Below, in pieces: positions 8,669 to 16,117 of a stretch of 64,000 nucleotides of DNA. Numbering within the stretch: position 1 is the stretch's first letter; each line of letters starts with the position of its first letter. Location of the stretch: positions 124,001-188,000 of the forward strand of contig JALNWQ010000001.1 in assembly GCA_023230855.1 (NCBI GenBank). Reading direction: 5' to 3'. Origin of the DNA: Solirubrobacteraceae bacterium (GTDB lineage Bacteria > Actinomycetota > Thermoleophilia > Solirubrobacterales > Solirubrobacteraceae). Under the pieces are notes generated by a model. That model was not told where the DNA came from and searched no databases. It was given only the letters and a program-made list of their open reading frames with translations. Both the position numbers and the translations under genes were made by a program.

Positions 8669-9319
8669 ATGACCGCCGCCGCGATCCGCGAAGCGCGCCG
8701 CCTGGGCTACGAGACCACGCGTCCCGACGTCCAGCGTCAGGTGCCGCTCGGCGCCCGGCGAATCCTCGACCTGGGCTGCGCGTCCGGGGCGCTCGGCGCG
8801 GCGCTCAAGCACCGTCAGGACACCGAGGTCGTCGGAATCGAGCTGCTGCCCGAGTACGCCGCCGATGCCGAGCGGGTGCTCGACCGGGTGGTCCAGGGCG
8901 ACGTCGCGGCCGGCCTGGAGGAGCCCGACCTGGGCGCGTTCGACTGCGTCATCGCCGCCGACGTGCTGGAGCACCTGCTCGACCCGTGGGCGGTCCTGCG
9001 TCGTGCCGTCGACCACCTGCGGCCCGGCGGCACCATCGTGGTGAGCCTGCCCAACGTGCAGTACATCCGCACGTTCCGCGAGCTGGCACGGGGCCGGTGG
9101 CCGCGCGAGGACGTCGGCCCCTACGACCGTACCCACCTGCACTGGTTCACGATCCTCGACGCCCGCGACCTGCTGCAGGGCGCGGGGGCGAGCGTCGTCG
9201 ACGTCGAGTGGCTGTACTTCTACGGGCCACGGCTGACCCGGATCGCCCGCCGCCTGGGACCGCGTGCGGCGCCCTTCCTGGCCGGCCAGTTCGTCATCTC
9301 GGGCGTCACCGGCCCGTGA
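8669..9319 (+). CDS. Class I SAM-dependent methyltransferase
   Basis: A 216-residue methyltransferase. Motif I is ILDLGCASGALG, followed by the acidic motif EVVGIELLPEYA, motif DCVIAADVLEHLLDP and the GG(T) loop LRPGGTIVVSLPNVQYIR. The HLHWFTILDARDLL segment is typical of the UbiG/Methyltransf_23 group found in polysaccharide loci. It probably methylates a sugar or the terminal residue of a glycan. A CATCCT hexamer ends 7 bases before the ATG. Its stop overlaps the next start, so the following glycosyltransferase is coupled to it. Confidence 0.85.
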   Translation: MTAAAIREARRLGYETTRPDVQRQVPLGARRILDLGCASGALGAALKHRQDTEVVGIELLPEYAADAERVLDRVVQGDVAAGLEEPDLGAFDCVIAADVLEHLLDPWAVLRRAVDHLRPGGTIVVSLPNVQYIRTFRELARGRWPREDVGPYDRTHLHWFTILDARDLLQGAGASVVDVEWLYFYGPRLTRIARRLGPRAAPFLAGQFVISGVTGP

Positions 9320-10734
9320 GCGCCGGGCGTCACGAGGGCGGCGCCGGCCGGCACGCGCGCCCCGCCGAGCCCCGCGCCCGCCGCCGCGTGCTCCTCGTCA
9401 GTCAGGATCGTCTGGACGGCCAGGTCGCGGGCACGAGCATCAGGGCGCTGGAGCTGGCGCGCGCCCTGGGCGCCGATCACGACGTCGTGCTGGCCGGCGT
9501 CGGCGAGCCGCCCGCCACCGTCGCCGGGCTGCCGTGCGTCGGTTACGACCCGCAGCACCCGGGCGCGCTGCGACCGGTGCTCGCGGCGGTCGACGTCGTC
9601 GTGACGCTGCCGCAGTGGCCGCCGCTCATGCGGCTGCTGCGCGCGTCGCGGGTGCCGGTGATCTACGACCTGTACGTGCCGCAGGCCCTCGAGATCATCG
9701 GTGGGTTCGCCGGCCTGCGGCCACGGATCACCCACGTGATGACCGAGTTCGCGGTCGACCGGTCCGTCGAGGCGCTGCGCCACGGCCACGCGTTCCTCTG
9801 CGCGACCGAGAAGCAGCGCGATCTGTACCTGGGGATGCTGCTCGCCGAACGGCTCGTCGACGGACCCCGCTACCGCGCCGACCCGTCGCTGCGCGACCTC
9901 ATCGACGTGGTGCCGTTCGGCCTGCCCGGCGGGCGCGCCACGGCCACCGGCGCCGGGGGGCCACGCGACGCGTTCGAGGCGATCGGGCCCGACGACGACG
10001 TGGTCCTGTGGAACGGTGGGGTGTGGCCGTGGCTCGACCCGGTCACCGCGGTGCGGGCCGTGGCGCGCCTGGCCCGGCGTCGCCCGACCGTCCGGCTCGT
10101 GTTCATGGGTGCGGCGTCGCAGGTCGCCGCCCGACGCACCGCCGAGCAGGCCCGCGGCGAGGCGGCGCGGCTGGGGGTGCTCGATCGCCACGTCCTCTTC
10201 CACGATCGGTGGGTGGGCTACGAGGACCGCGCCGACTGGCTGTTGCAGGCCGACTGCGCCCTGTACGCCCACCACGACCACCTGGAGACGCGGTTCGCGT
10301 TCCGCACCCGCCTGCTGGACTGCTTCTGGGCCGGCCTGCCGGTGGTGTGCACCGGTGGAGACGACCTGTCCGACCGGGTCGACCGCGAGGGCGCGGGACG
10401 GATCTTCGCCCCCGGCGACGTCGACGGTTGCGCAGCCGCCCTGGACGAGGTGCTCGATCGGGGGCGCGCCCCCTTCGCCCCGGCCCTGGACCGGCTGGCC
10501 GATCGCTACCGCTGGACGTCGGTCGTGGAACCCCTCGAACGGATGGTCGCCGCGGTGGGGGCGGGGGCGGCGGCCGACGCGGGGACGGGCGTCGCGGTGG
10601 ATGGCGGGACGGCCGGCGTCGGTCGGGCGCCGCGCCGGACGATGCGGCCGGGACACCTGGCACGCCACCACGGCTACCGGGCGCTGCGGGTGGCGCTCGA
10701 CCTCGTCGGGCTGCGCGACCGGCCGCGGGTCTGA
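9316..10734 (+). CDS. Family 4-like glycosyltransferase
   Basis: A 472-residue GT-B protein. It begins RRVLLVSQDRLDGQVAGTSIRALELARALG, an acceptor-domain loop, and continues with DVVVTLPQWPPLM and VPVIYDLYVPQALE. The donor half contains DVVLWNGGVWPWLDPVTAVRA, VRLVFMGAASQ and YAHHDHLETRFAFRTRLLDCFWAGLPVVCT. The last motif stands where GT4 enzymes have the EGFGLPxLEAMA block and is divergent, so this is an atypical group. The GTG start overlaps the methyltransferase stop. Roughly 60 residues at the C-terminus after YRWTSVVEPLERM are Ala/Gly/Arg-rich. Likely a cytoplasmic enzyme of repeat-unit assembly. Confidence 0.75.
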   Translation: MSAGRHEGGAGRHARPAEPRARRRVLLVSQDRLDGQVAGTSIRALELARALGADHDVVLAGVGEPPATVAGLPCVGYDPQHPGALRPVLAAVDVVVTLPQWPPLMRLLRASRVPVIYDLYVPQALEIIGGFAGLRPRITHVMTEFAVDRSVEALRHGHAFLCATEKQRDLYLGMLLAERLVDGPRYRADPSLRDLIDVVPFGLPGGRATATGAGGPRDAFEAIGPDDDVVLWNGGVWPWLDPVTAVRAVARLARRRPTVRLVFMGAASQVAARRTAEQARGEAARLGVLDRHVLFHDRWVGYEDRADWLLQADCALYAHHDHLETRFAFRTRLLDCFWAGLPVVCTGGDDLSDRVDREGAGRIFAPGDVDGCAAALDEVLDRGRAPFAPALDRLADRYRWTSVVEPLERMVAAVGAGAAADAGTGVAVDGGTAGVGRAPRRTMRPGHLARHHGYRALRVALDLVGLRDRPRV

Positions 10735-10862
10735 CGACGGACGGGCCGACGGCGGTCGAGGGGCCGTGTGGCGGTCACGACGTCGGGCGTCGGCTTCGTC
10801 TCAGGCCCTGGTCGACCGGCGACCACCGACCACCGACCGGCGTCCCGCCCGGCCACCCCGGA

Positions 10863-10868
10863 TAGCAT
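10863..10868 (+). promoter_or_regulatory. -10-like hexamer for a probably leaderless acyltransferase mRNA
   Basis: TAGCAT ends seven bases before the GTG at 10876. At that spacing transcription would begin at or next to the start codon, which also supports that start over the longer in-frame option at 10768. Confidence 0.4.
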
Positions 10869-10875
10869 CGGCCGG

Positions 10876-11466
10876 GTGCTCGACGCCGTGCTGCGCATCG
10901 CCCGTGAACGCGGGTTGGGGGCCCGCCTCTGGCCACTCCTGCAGGGCGTCGACATCCTCGGCGGCGAGTGGATCGGCCGGATCCCGATCCGCTGGATCCG
11001 CGACCGGCTCGCGCGCCGGGTGCTGGGGATGCGGGTCGATCCCTCCGCCCAGCTGTACCGCTGGCGCGAGGTTCGCAGCGGCCGCAACGTCACCGTCGGC
11101 GCCGGATCGGTGATCGGCCTGTGGGCGACGCTCGACGCCCGCGTCGGCGGCATCACCATCGGCCGGCACGTCAACTTCTCCAGCGACGTGGCGATCTGGA
11201 CCCAACAGCACGACCCGCGATCGCCCGACTTCGCGGCCGTCGGCGGGCCGGTGACGATCGAGGACCGTGCGTGGCTGAGCTTCCGCTGCACCGTGCTACC
11301 CGGAGTGACCATCGGCGAGGGCGCGGTCGTCGCGGCCGGCGCGGTCGTGACCACCGACGTGGCGCCCTACACGATCGTCGGCGGCGTCCCCGCGCGTCCG
11401 ATCGGCGAGCGTCCCCGCGACCTGACCTACGCCTTCGACAAGGCCGACGCCGCGTGGCTGATCTGA
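10876..11466 (+). CDS. Left-handed beta-helix (hexapeptide) acyltransferase
   Basis: A 196-residue acyltransferase of the LbH/Maa-like superfamily. Hexapeptide turns are visible from about residue 70: GRNVTVGAGSVIG, GGITIGRHVNFSSDV, VTIEDRAWLSFRCTVLPGVTIGEGAVVAAGAVVTTDVAPYTIVGGVPARPIG. The WTQQHDPRSPDF stretch supplies the His used for catalysis in acetyltransferases of this type. It probably O-acetylates a sugar of the exported glycan using acetyl-CoA. The start is set at the GTG following a -10-like hexamer. Its end overlaps the next gene by 13 bases. Confidence 0.8.
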   Translation: MLDAVLRIARERGLGARLWPLLQGVDILGGEWIGRIPIRWIRDRLARRVLGMRVDPSAQLYRWREVRSGRNVTVGAGSVIGLWATLDARVGGITIGRHVNFSSDVAIWTQQHDPRSPDFAAVGGPVTIEDRAWLSFRCTVLPGVTIGEGAVVAAGAVVTTDVAPYTIVGGVPARPIGERPRDLTYAFDKADAAWLI

Positions 11467-12716
11467 CCAGTGGCGGCGGGGCGCCACGGCCCGCGGGTCA
11501 CGAGCCGCCACCCGCGCCCGGTGTCGGCGCCGCACCCACCGCACCCGCCGACGCCATCTCCCACGTCGGCCTCAACCTGCTGTACCTCGTTCCCGGAGCG
11601 GTGGGCGGGAGCGAGATCTACGCGCACCGGCTCGTCGACGCCCTGGCGCGGCACCGTCCCGACGTGCGGTTCACCGCCTTCTGCGGGCGCGAGGCGGCGC
11701 CGTCGCTGCGCGACGTGGGGTGGCCGGCCAACGTGCGGGTGCACACGATCCCGGTGAACTGCGCCAACAAGCCCGCGCGGATCGTCGCCGAGAGCACGCT
11801 GCTGCCCGGGGCCGCCGCACGGGCCGGCGTCGACCTGCTGCACTCGCTCGGCACGACCGCGCCGCTGATCGCCGGCCGGCCGAGCGTCGTCACGATCCTC
11901 GACCTCATCTACGCCGCGTTCCCGACGACGTTCCCGCCTGCGGCGCGGATCGGCCTTCGCGCGCTCGTCGGTCCCGGCGCGCGGCGCGCCACGCGCGTCA
12001 TCACGATCTCGGACGCGGTCAAGCGCGACGTCGTCACCCGGCTGCGCGTCCCCGCCGACCGGGTCGACCCGGTCCTGCTCGGTCACGGGATGCGGGCCCC
12101 CGCCGACCCGACCGCACCCGACGTCCTGCGCGCCCGGCTGGGACTGGGCGACGATCCGGTGGTGCTCTGCGTGTCGGCGGCGCTCGTCCACAAGAACCTG
12201 CCGCGGCTGATCGACGCGTTCGCGACCCTCGCCGACGGCCGCTCCGGGCCGCGTCTGGTGATCGTCGGTCACCACGGGCGCGAGCGCGACGGACTGGAGC
12301 GGCGGATCACCGATCTGGGGCTGGACGGTCGCGTCGTCCTGACCGGGTGGATCGACGACGCCGACCTCGAGGGCCTGTACGGCCTGGCGGCGTGCTGCGC
12401 GTACCCGTCGCTCTACGAGGGGTTCGGCCTGCCGGTGCTCGAGGCGATGATCCGCGGGGTGCCGATCGCCTGCTCCGACGCGACGTCGCTCCCCGAGGTC
12501 GCCGGCGACGCCGCGCTGCTCTTCGATCCGCGGGACCCGCAGGCGATCGCCCGCGCGATCACGACGCTCCTCGACGACCCGTCCCACGCCGCCCGGCTCC
12601 GCGAGCGCGGCCTGGCCCGTGCCGCCCGGTTCACCTGGGAGCGCTGCGCGGCCGGCGTCTGGGAGACGTATCGTCGCGTGCGCACCGCGACTTCGGGACG
12701 CCGTGCGGGTTCCTAG
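11454..12716 (+). CDS. Family 4 glycosyltransferase (mannosyltransferase-like)
   Basis: A 420-residue GT4 enzyme. After about 30 Pro/Ala-rich residues, ISHVGLNLLYLVPGAVGGSEIYAHRLVDAL gives the acceptor-binding loop. The donor half has VVLCVSAALVHKNLPRLIDAFA, LVIVGHHGRERDGLERRI and the complete E(x7)E block YPSLYEGFGLPVLEAMIRGVPIACS. It closely resembles MtfB/WbaZ-type mannosyl- and rhamnosyltransferases. It starts at a GTG inside the end of the acyltransferase gene, indicating coupling, and is the last glycosyltransferase of the 7035-12716 run. Confidence 0.85.
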   Translation: MADLTSGGGAPRPAGHEPPPAPGVGAAPTAPADAISHVGLNLLYLVPGAVGGSEIYAHRLVDALARHRPDVRFTAFCGREAAPSLRDVGWPANVRVHTIPVNCANKPARIVAESTLLPGAAARAGVDLLHSLGTTAPLIAGRPSVVTILDLIYAAFPTTFPPAARIGLRALVGPGARRATRVITISDAVKRDVVTRLRVPADRVDPVLLGHGMRAPADPTAPDVLRARLGLGDDPVVLCVSAALVHKNLPRLIDAFATLADGRSGPRLVIVGHHGRERDGLERRITDLGLDGRVVLTGWIDDADLEGLYGLAACCAYPSLYEGFGLPVLEAMIRGVPIACSDATSLPEVAGDAALLFDPRDPQAIARAITTLLDDPSHAARLRERGLARAARFTWERCAAGVWETYRRVRTATSGRRAGS

Positions 12717-12836
12717 GACCGCACCCCGCGCCCGGGACGGTCGGCCATGCGTCGGCGGCCATCGATCCCCGTGGAGCGCGTCGGCCCACCGCGGCGCCCT
12801 CGTCGACCGACGTCATCGCTCATCCCACTGACCTCC

Positions 12837-14333
12837 GTGCCCGACCCCGACACCCGCGCGCCCACACGCCGCCGACCATGGTCCGCGGTACCGGCGCCGC
12901 TCCGTGCGCTGCTCGTCGCCGTCGCCGCGATCGCGCTCGCCTGGTCGCTCGTCACCCCGGCGTTCATGGGGCCGGACGAGCCGGCGCACTTCGGCTACGT
13001 CCAGACGCTGGCCGAGGACGCTGCGCTGCCCGGAACCGACGACGACGCGGAGGGCTTCTCCAACGAGTTCCGGCTCGGCGCGGGACTGTCGGGCATGGGC
13101 AACGCGGCCCAGCAGCCCGGGATCCGCATGGAGTGGAACGCGTCGGTGCAGGAGGAGTGGAAGCGCCGATCCTCGCGGCCACCCGAGAACCGACGGGACG
13201 ACGGTGGTGGGCCCGGCAACTCGGCCGCGTCCAACCCGCCGCTGTACTACCTGACCGCCGTCCCCGCCTACCTCGTCGGCGAGGCCACCGGGATCTTCAC
13301 CCGCGTCGGGCTGGTGCGGTCGGTCTCGATCGCGTGGTTGCTCGTCGCCGTCGTCGGCGCCTGGCTCCTGGCGGGCGAGCTGCTCGGTCGCGATCGTCGC
13401 GCGCAGACCGCCACCGCCGGCGTCGTCGGGCTGCTGCCGATGAGCCAGTTCATCGCCGGGACGGTCAGCCCGGACACCGCGGTCTTCGCCGCCTGGGCGT
13501 TCACGCTCTGGCTCGGCGTACGGCTGCTCCGGCACGGACCGTCGGTCCGCGGCGTGCTGTGGCTGACGCTCGCCCTCGGCGTGGCGTGCGTCCTGAAGGC
13601 GGCGTCCTACGCCCTGGTGCCGGCGGTCGGCCTGCTCATCCTCCTCGTGCTGTGGCGCGCGCGCCGTCGCGACGCCGACCCGATCGACGGGCGCGCGGTC
13701 GTGCGGCTCCTCGGGGTCGCCGCCGCAGGGCTGATCGGCACCCTGGGGGCGTGGCTCGTCGTCTCGCGGATCGCGGGCGTGTCCGCCGTCGGGCAGGCGT
13801 CGGCGGTGACCGGTGGCGAGGGCGGCAGCCTGACGGGCCTGCTCTCGTACCTCTGGCAGTTCTACCTGCCGATGCTGCCCGGGATGAGCCCCGCGCCGGG
13901 GCAGCCCGCCCTGCCCGTCTACGACACGATGTTCACCACCGGCTGGGGCGCCTTCGCGTGGATGGAGGTGCGCTACCCGGGCTGGACCTACGTGCTGCTG
14001 CTCGTGGGGTGCCTGGGGGTCGTGGCCGTCGCGGCACGCGTCGCCTGGGAGCGGCGCTCCGCGATCTCCTGGCCGGTGCTCGGCTACTTCGCGCTGATCG
14101 TGGTCGGCCTGCTGGCGGGCATGCACATCACCGAGTTCAACATGGGTGGCTACGGGTTCATCCAGGGCCGCTACCTGCTGCCGCTGGCGCCGCTCGCCGG
14201 CCTGATCCTGGCGGTCGCGATCGGGCGCCTGCCGGTCGCGACGCGCACCCCGGCGCTCGCGACGGTGCTCGGAGCGCTCGTGGTGCTCAACGCGTGGGCC
14301 ATGGGCCTCATGACGGAGCGGTTCTATGCGTAG
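12837..14333 (+). CDS. DUF2142 polytopic membrane protein (copy 1)
   Basis: About 498 residues with roughly ten transmembrane segments. DUF2142 signatures are the TPAFMGPDEPAHFGYVQTL motif just after the first helix, the SNPPLYYLTAVPAYL motif in the first extracytoplasmic loop, and SYLWQFYLPMLPG near the C-terminal part. The fold is GT-C-like and members are thought to be membrane glycosyltransferases using lipid-linked sugars, with the acidic DE pair after helix 1 as candidate catalytic residues. The GTG at 12837 is chosen because an alternative ATG at 12747 adds 30 residues with atypical third-position bases. The stop overlaps the next gene by 8 bases. A homologous pair occurs at 25301-27582. 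Confidence 0.75.
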   Translation: MPDPDTRAPTRRRPWSAVPAPLRALLVAVAAIALAWSLVTPAFMGPDEPAHFGYVQTLAEDAALPGTDDDAEGFSNEFRLGAGLSGMGNAAQQPGIRMEWNASVQEEWKRRSSRPPENRRDDGGGPGNSAASNPPLYYLTAVPAYLVGEATGIFTRVGLVRSVSIAWLLVAVVGAWLLAGELLGRDRRAQTATAGVVGLLPMSQFIAGTVSPDTAVFAAWAFTLWLGVRLLRHGPSVRGVLWLTLALGVACVLKAASYALVPAVGLLILLVLWRARRRDADPIDGRAVVRLLGVAAAGLIGTLGAWLVVSRIAGVSAVGQASAVTGGEGGSLTGLLSYLWQFYLPMLPGMSPAPGQPALPVYDTMFTTGWGAFAWMEVRYPGWTYVLLLVGCLGVVAVAARVAWERRSAISWPVLGYFALIVVGLLAGMHITEFNMGGYGFIQGRYLLPLAPLAGLILAVAIGRLPVATRTPALATVLGALVVLNAWAMGLMTERFYA

Positions 14334-14979
14334 CCCCGTCAGGTGGCTGCTGGCCGTCGTCGCCGTGGGCGTCGTCGCGGCGGTGCTGGCCCTGACGCTC
14401 CGCACGACCCCGGACGCGTTCTCGTTCAACGCCCCGCCGAGCGCGGTCGCCGTGGAGCTCGCGCCCGGCGAGGAGGCGTGCCAGGGCCCGATCCGCGTGC
14501 CGCGGGGCGGCGCGTTCAGCACGGTGCGGGTCCCGCTGTCGACCCCCGGCCGACCCGGACCGCGGCTCGACGCGACGGTGCGTGTCGGAGACCGGGTGGT
14601 CGCCCGTGGCGGCGTCGACGCCGGGTACCTCGACGGGGGCGATCCGCCGATCACGCTCGACCGCACCGTGTCCGCCGCCCGGGTGACGCTCTGCCTGCGC
14701 AACGCCGGCGACGTCGGCATGGGGATCTACGGCACCGCCGGCGCGGCGGTGCAGTACTCCCGGGTCCACGTCGGGGGGCAGGAGCACGAGGTCGACCTGG
14801 CGCTGCGGTTCGAGCGATCGGAGCGCTCGCTGGCGTCGGCGGTCCCCGACGTCGTACGGCGGATGGCGCTGTTCCGCGCGGTGCGCGTCCCCGGCGGCGC
14901 GTACGCGATCGGGATCGTGCTGCTCGTCGTCGCCGGGGTGGGAGCGCTGGCCGTCGCGCTCCGCCGACTCGAGGACTGA
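14326..14979 (+). CDS. Two-helix membrane protein with paired cysteines, DUF2142 partner (copy 1)
   Basis: A 217-residue protein that I cannot assign to a named family. Helix 1 spans about residues 7-25, an extracytoplasmic domain of roughly 160 residues follows, and helix 2 spans about 192-212. The domain contains two cysteines, C52 in APGEEACQGPIRVP and C123 in VTLCLRNAG, which could form a disulfide. A similar protein at 25301-26086 has the same order of elements and nearly the same cysteine spacing (71 versus 68 residues). Both are next to DUF2142 genes. The overlap with the upstream DUF2142 stop suggests coupled translation and a physical complex. Function unknown; possibly an accessory subunit on the outer face of the membrane. 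Confidence 0.7.
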   Translation: MRSPVRWLLAVVAVGVVAAVLALTLRTTPDAFSFNAPPSAVAVELAPGEEACQGPIRVPRGGAFSTVRVPLSTPGRPGPRLDATVRVGDRVVARGGVDAGYLDGGDPPITLDRTVSAARVTLCLRNAGDVGMGIYGTAGAAVQYSRVHVGGQEHEVDLALRFERSERSLASAVPDVVRRMALFRAVRVPGGAYAIGIVLLVVAGVGALAVALRRLED

Positions 14980-15019
14980 CGCCGCGGCCCGGCGCCTGGA
15001 TCCGGCATCCTGTCCGGCG

Positions 15020-16030
15020 ATGGGCGCGCAGCCGACGGACACCTCGACCCCCGGGCCTCCGGCCGCGGCGACCACCACCGACGCCCCGGCCCGGCTGGCG
15101 CGCCTGCGTCGCCGGTTCCGCTCCTCGCCGCAGCGGATGCTGCTCGCCGCGCGCCTGGCGCTCGTCGCCAACATCGGGATCATGCTCACCGGGGCGCTCG
15201 TGCGCGTCACCGGGTCCGGGCTGGGCTGCTCGAACTGGCCCAAGTGCGAGACCCGCGTCGTCCCGACCGAGACGCACAGCCACACGTTCATCGAGTTCGG
15301 CAACCGCCTGCTGACGATCGGCGTGAGCATCACCGCGCTGTTCGCGATCTTCTGCGCGTTGACCCGCGTCCCCTACCGGCGCAGCCTCGTCTGGATCTCG
15401 GTGTGGATCCTCGCCGGGGTCGTCGCCCAGGGCGTGATCGGCGGCCTGAGCGTCCTGTACGACCTGGACTGGATCTGGATCAGCGCCCACTACATGGTGT
15501 CGATCCTGCTGCTGCTCGTCCCCGCGGCGGTGCTCGTCTGGAAGGCGGGCCAGGGCACCTCCGCGCCGCGCGACCACCAGGCGCCGGACCGGCTGACGTC
15601 GCGCGCGGTCGCGGCGCTGCTGCCGATCGGGGCGCTGGCGCTCCTCGCGGGCACCCTGTCGACCGCCGCCGGGCCGAACAGCGGCGGGGAGGGCACCGGC
15701 GACGTCGTCAAGCGGTTCGACGTGCACGGGGCCGAGACCCTGGAGTGGATCGTCGTGCGCCACGGCGTCATCGCCGGGGTGTTCGCGGTCGCGCTCGTGG
15801 CGGTCTGGGCGCTGGCGCAGTACCGCGAGGCGGGACGCCGGCTCACGCTCACCCTGACCGGGGCGACGTTGCTCGTCGCCGCGCAGGGCCTCGTCGGGCT
15901 CGTGCAGTACGGGATGGAGCTCCCCGGGGGCCTCGTCTGGATCCACGTGCTGCTGGCGACGCTGACCTGGGTGGCCGTCGTGTGGGCGTGGCAGGTCGCC
16001 GGGCCGGCGCGGCGCGCCACCGCGACCTGA
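15020..16030 (+). CDS. ctaA: Heme A synthase (CtaA/Cox15)
   Basis: A 336-residue integral membrane enzyme that converts heme O to heme A for cytochrome aa3 oxidase. It has about eight transmembrane helices. The signature GSGLGCSNWPKC with its cysteine pair lies in the first loop. Four histidines are placed as in the family for heme binding: H88 (SHTFIEFGNRLL), H157 (ISAHYMVS), H248 (VVRHGVIAG) and H309 (WIHVLLATLTW). The N-terminal 30 residues are Thr/Pro/Ala-rich and cytoplasmic. A CATCCT hexamer ends eight bases before the ATG. It is convergent with glmS. Confidence 0.95.
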   Translation: MGAQPTDTSTPGPPAAATTTDAPARLARLRRRFRSSPQRMLLAARLALVANIGIMLTGALVRVTGSGLGCSNWPKCETRVVPTETHSHTFIEFGNRLLTIGVSITALFAIFCALTRVPYRRSLVWISVWILAGVVAQGVIGGLSVLYDLDWIWISAHYMVSILLLLVPAAVLVWKAGQGTSAPRDHQAPDRLTSRAVAALLPIGALALLAGTLSTAAGPNSGGEGTGDVVKRFDVHGAETLEWIVVRHGVIAGVFAVALVAVWALAQYREAGRRLTLTLTGATLLVAAQGLVGLVQYGMELPGGLVWIHVLLATLTWVAVVWAWQVAGPARRATAT

Positions 16031-16059
16031 GCCCGTCGCGGCCCGCTCCCGCACGGCGA

Positions 16060-16095
16060 CGTCCCGGGACGGCGGCCCTCGCCGCCCGCGGGACG
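16060..16095. terminator. Convergent terminator between ctaA and glmS
   Basis: An interrupted hairpin: outer arms CGTCCCG and CGGGACG, inner arms GGCGGC and GCCGCC around a CCTC loop. It lies midway between the ctaA and glmS stop codons and could act in both directions. Confidence 0.5.
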
Positions 16096-16117
16096 GAGCG
16101 CCGGGCCCGCGCCCGGA

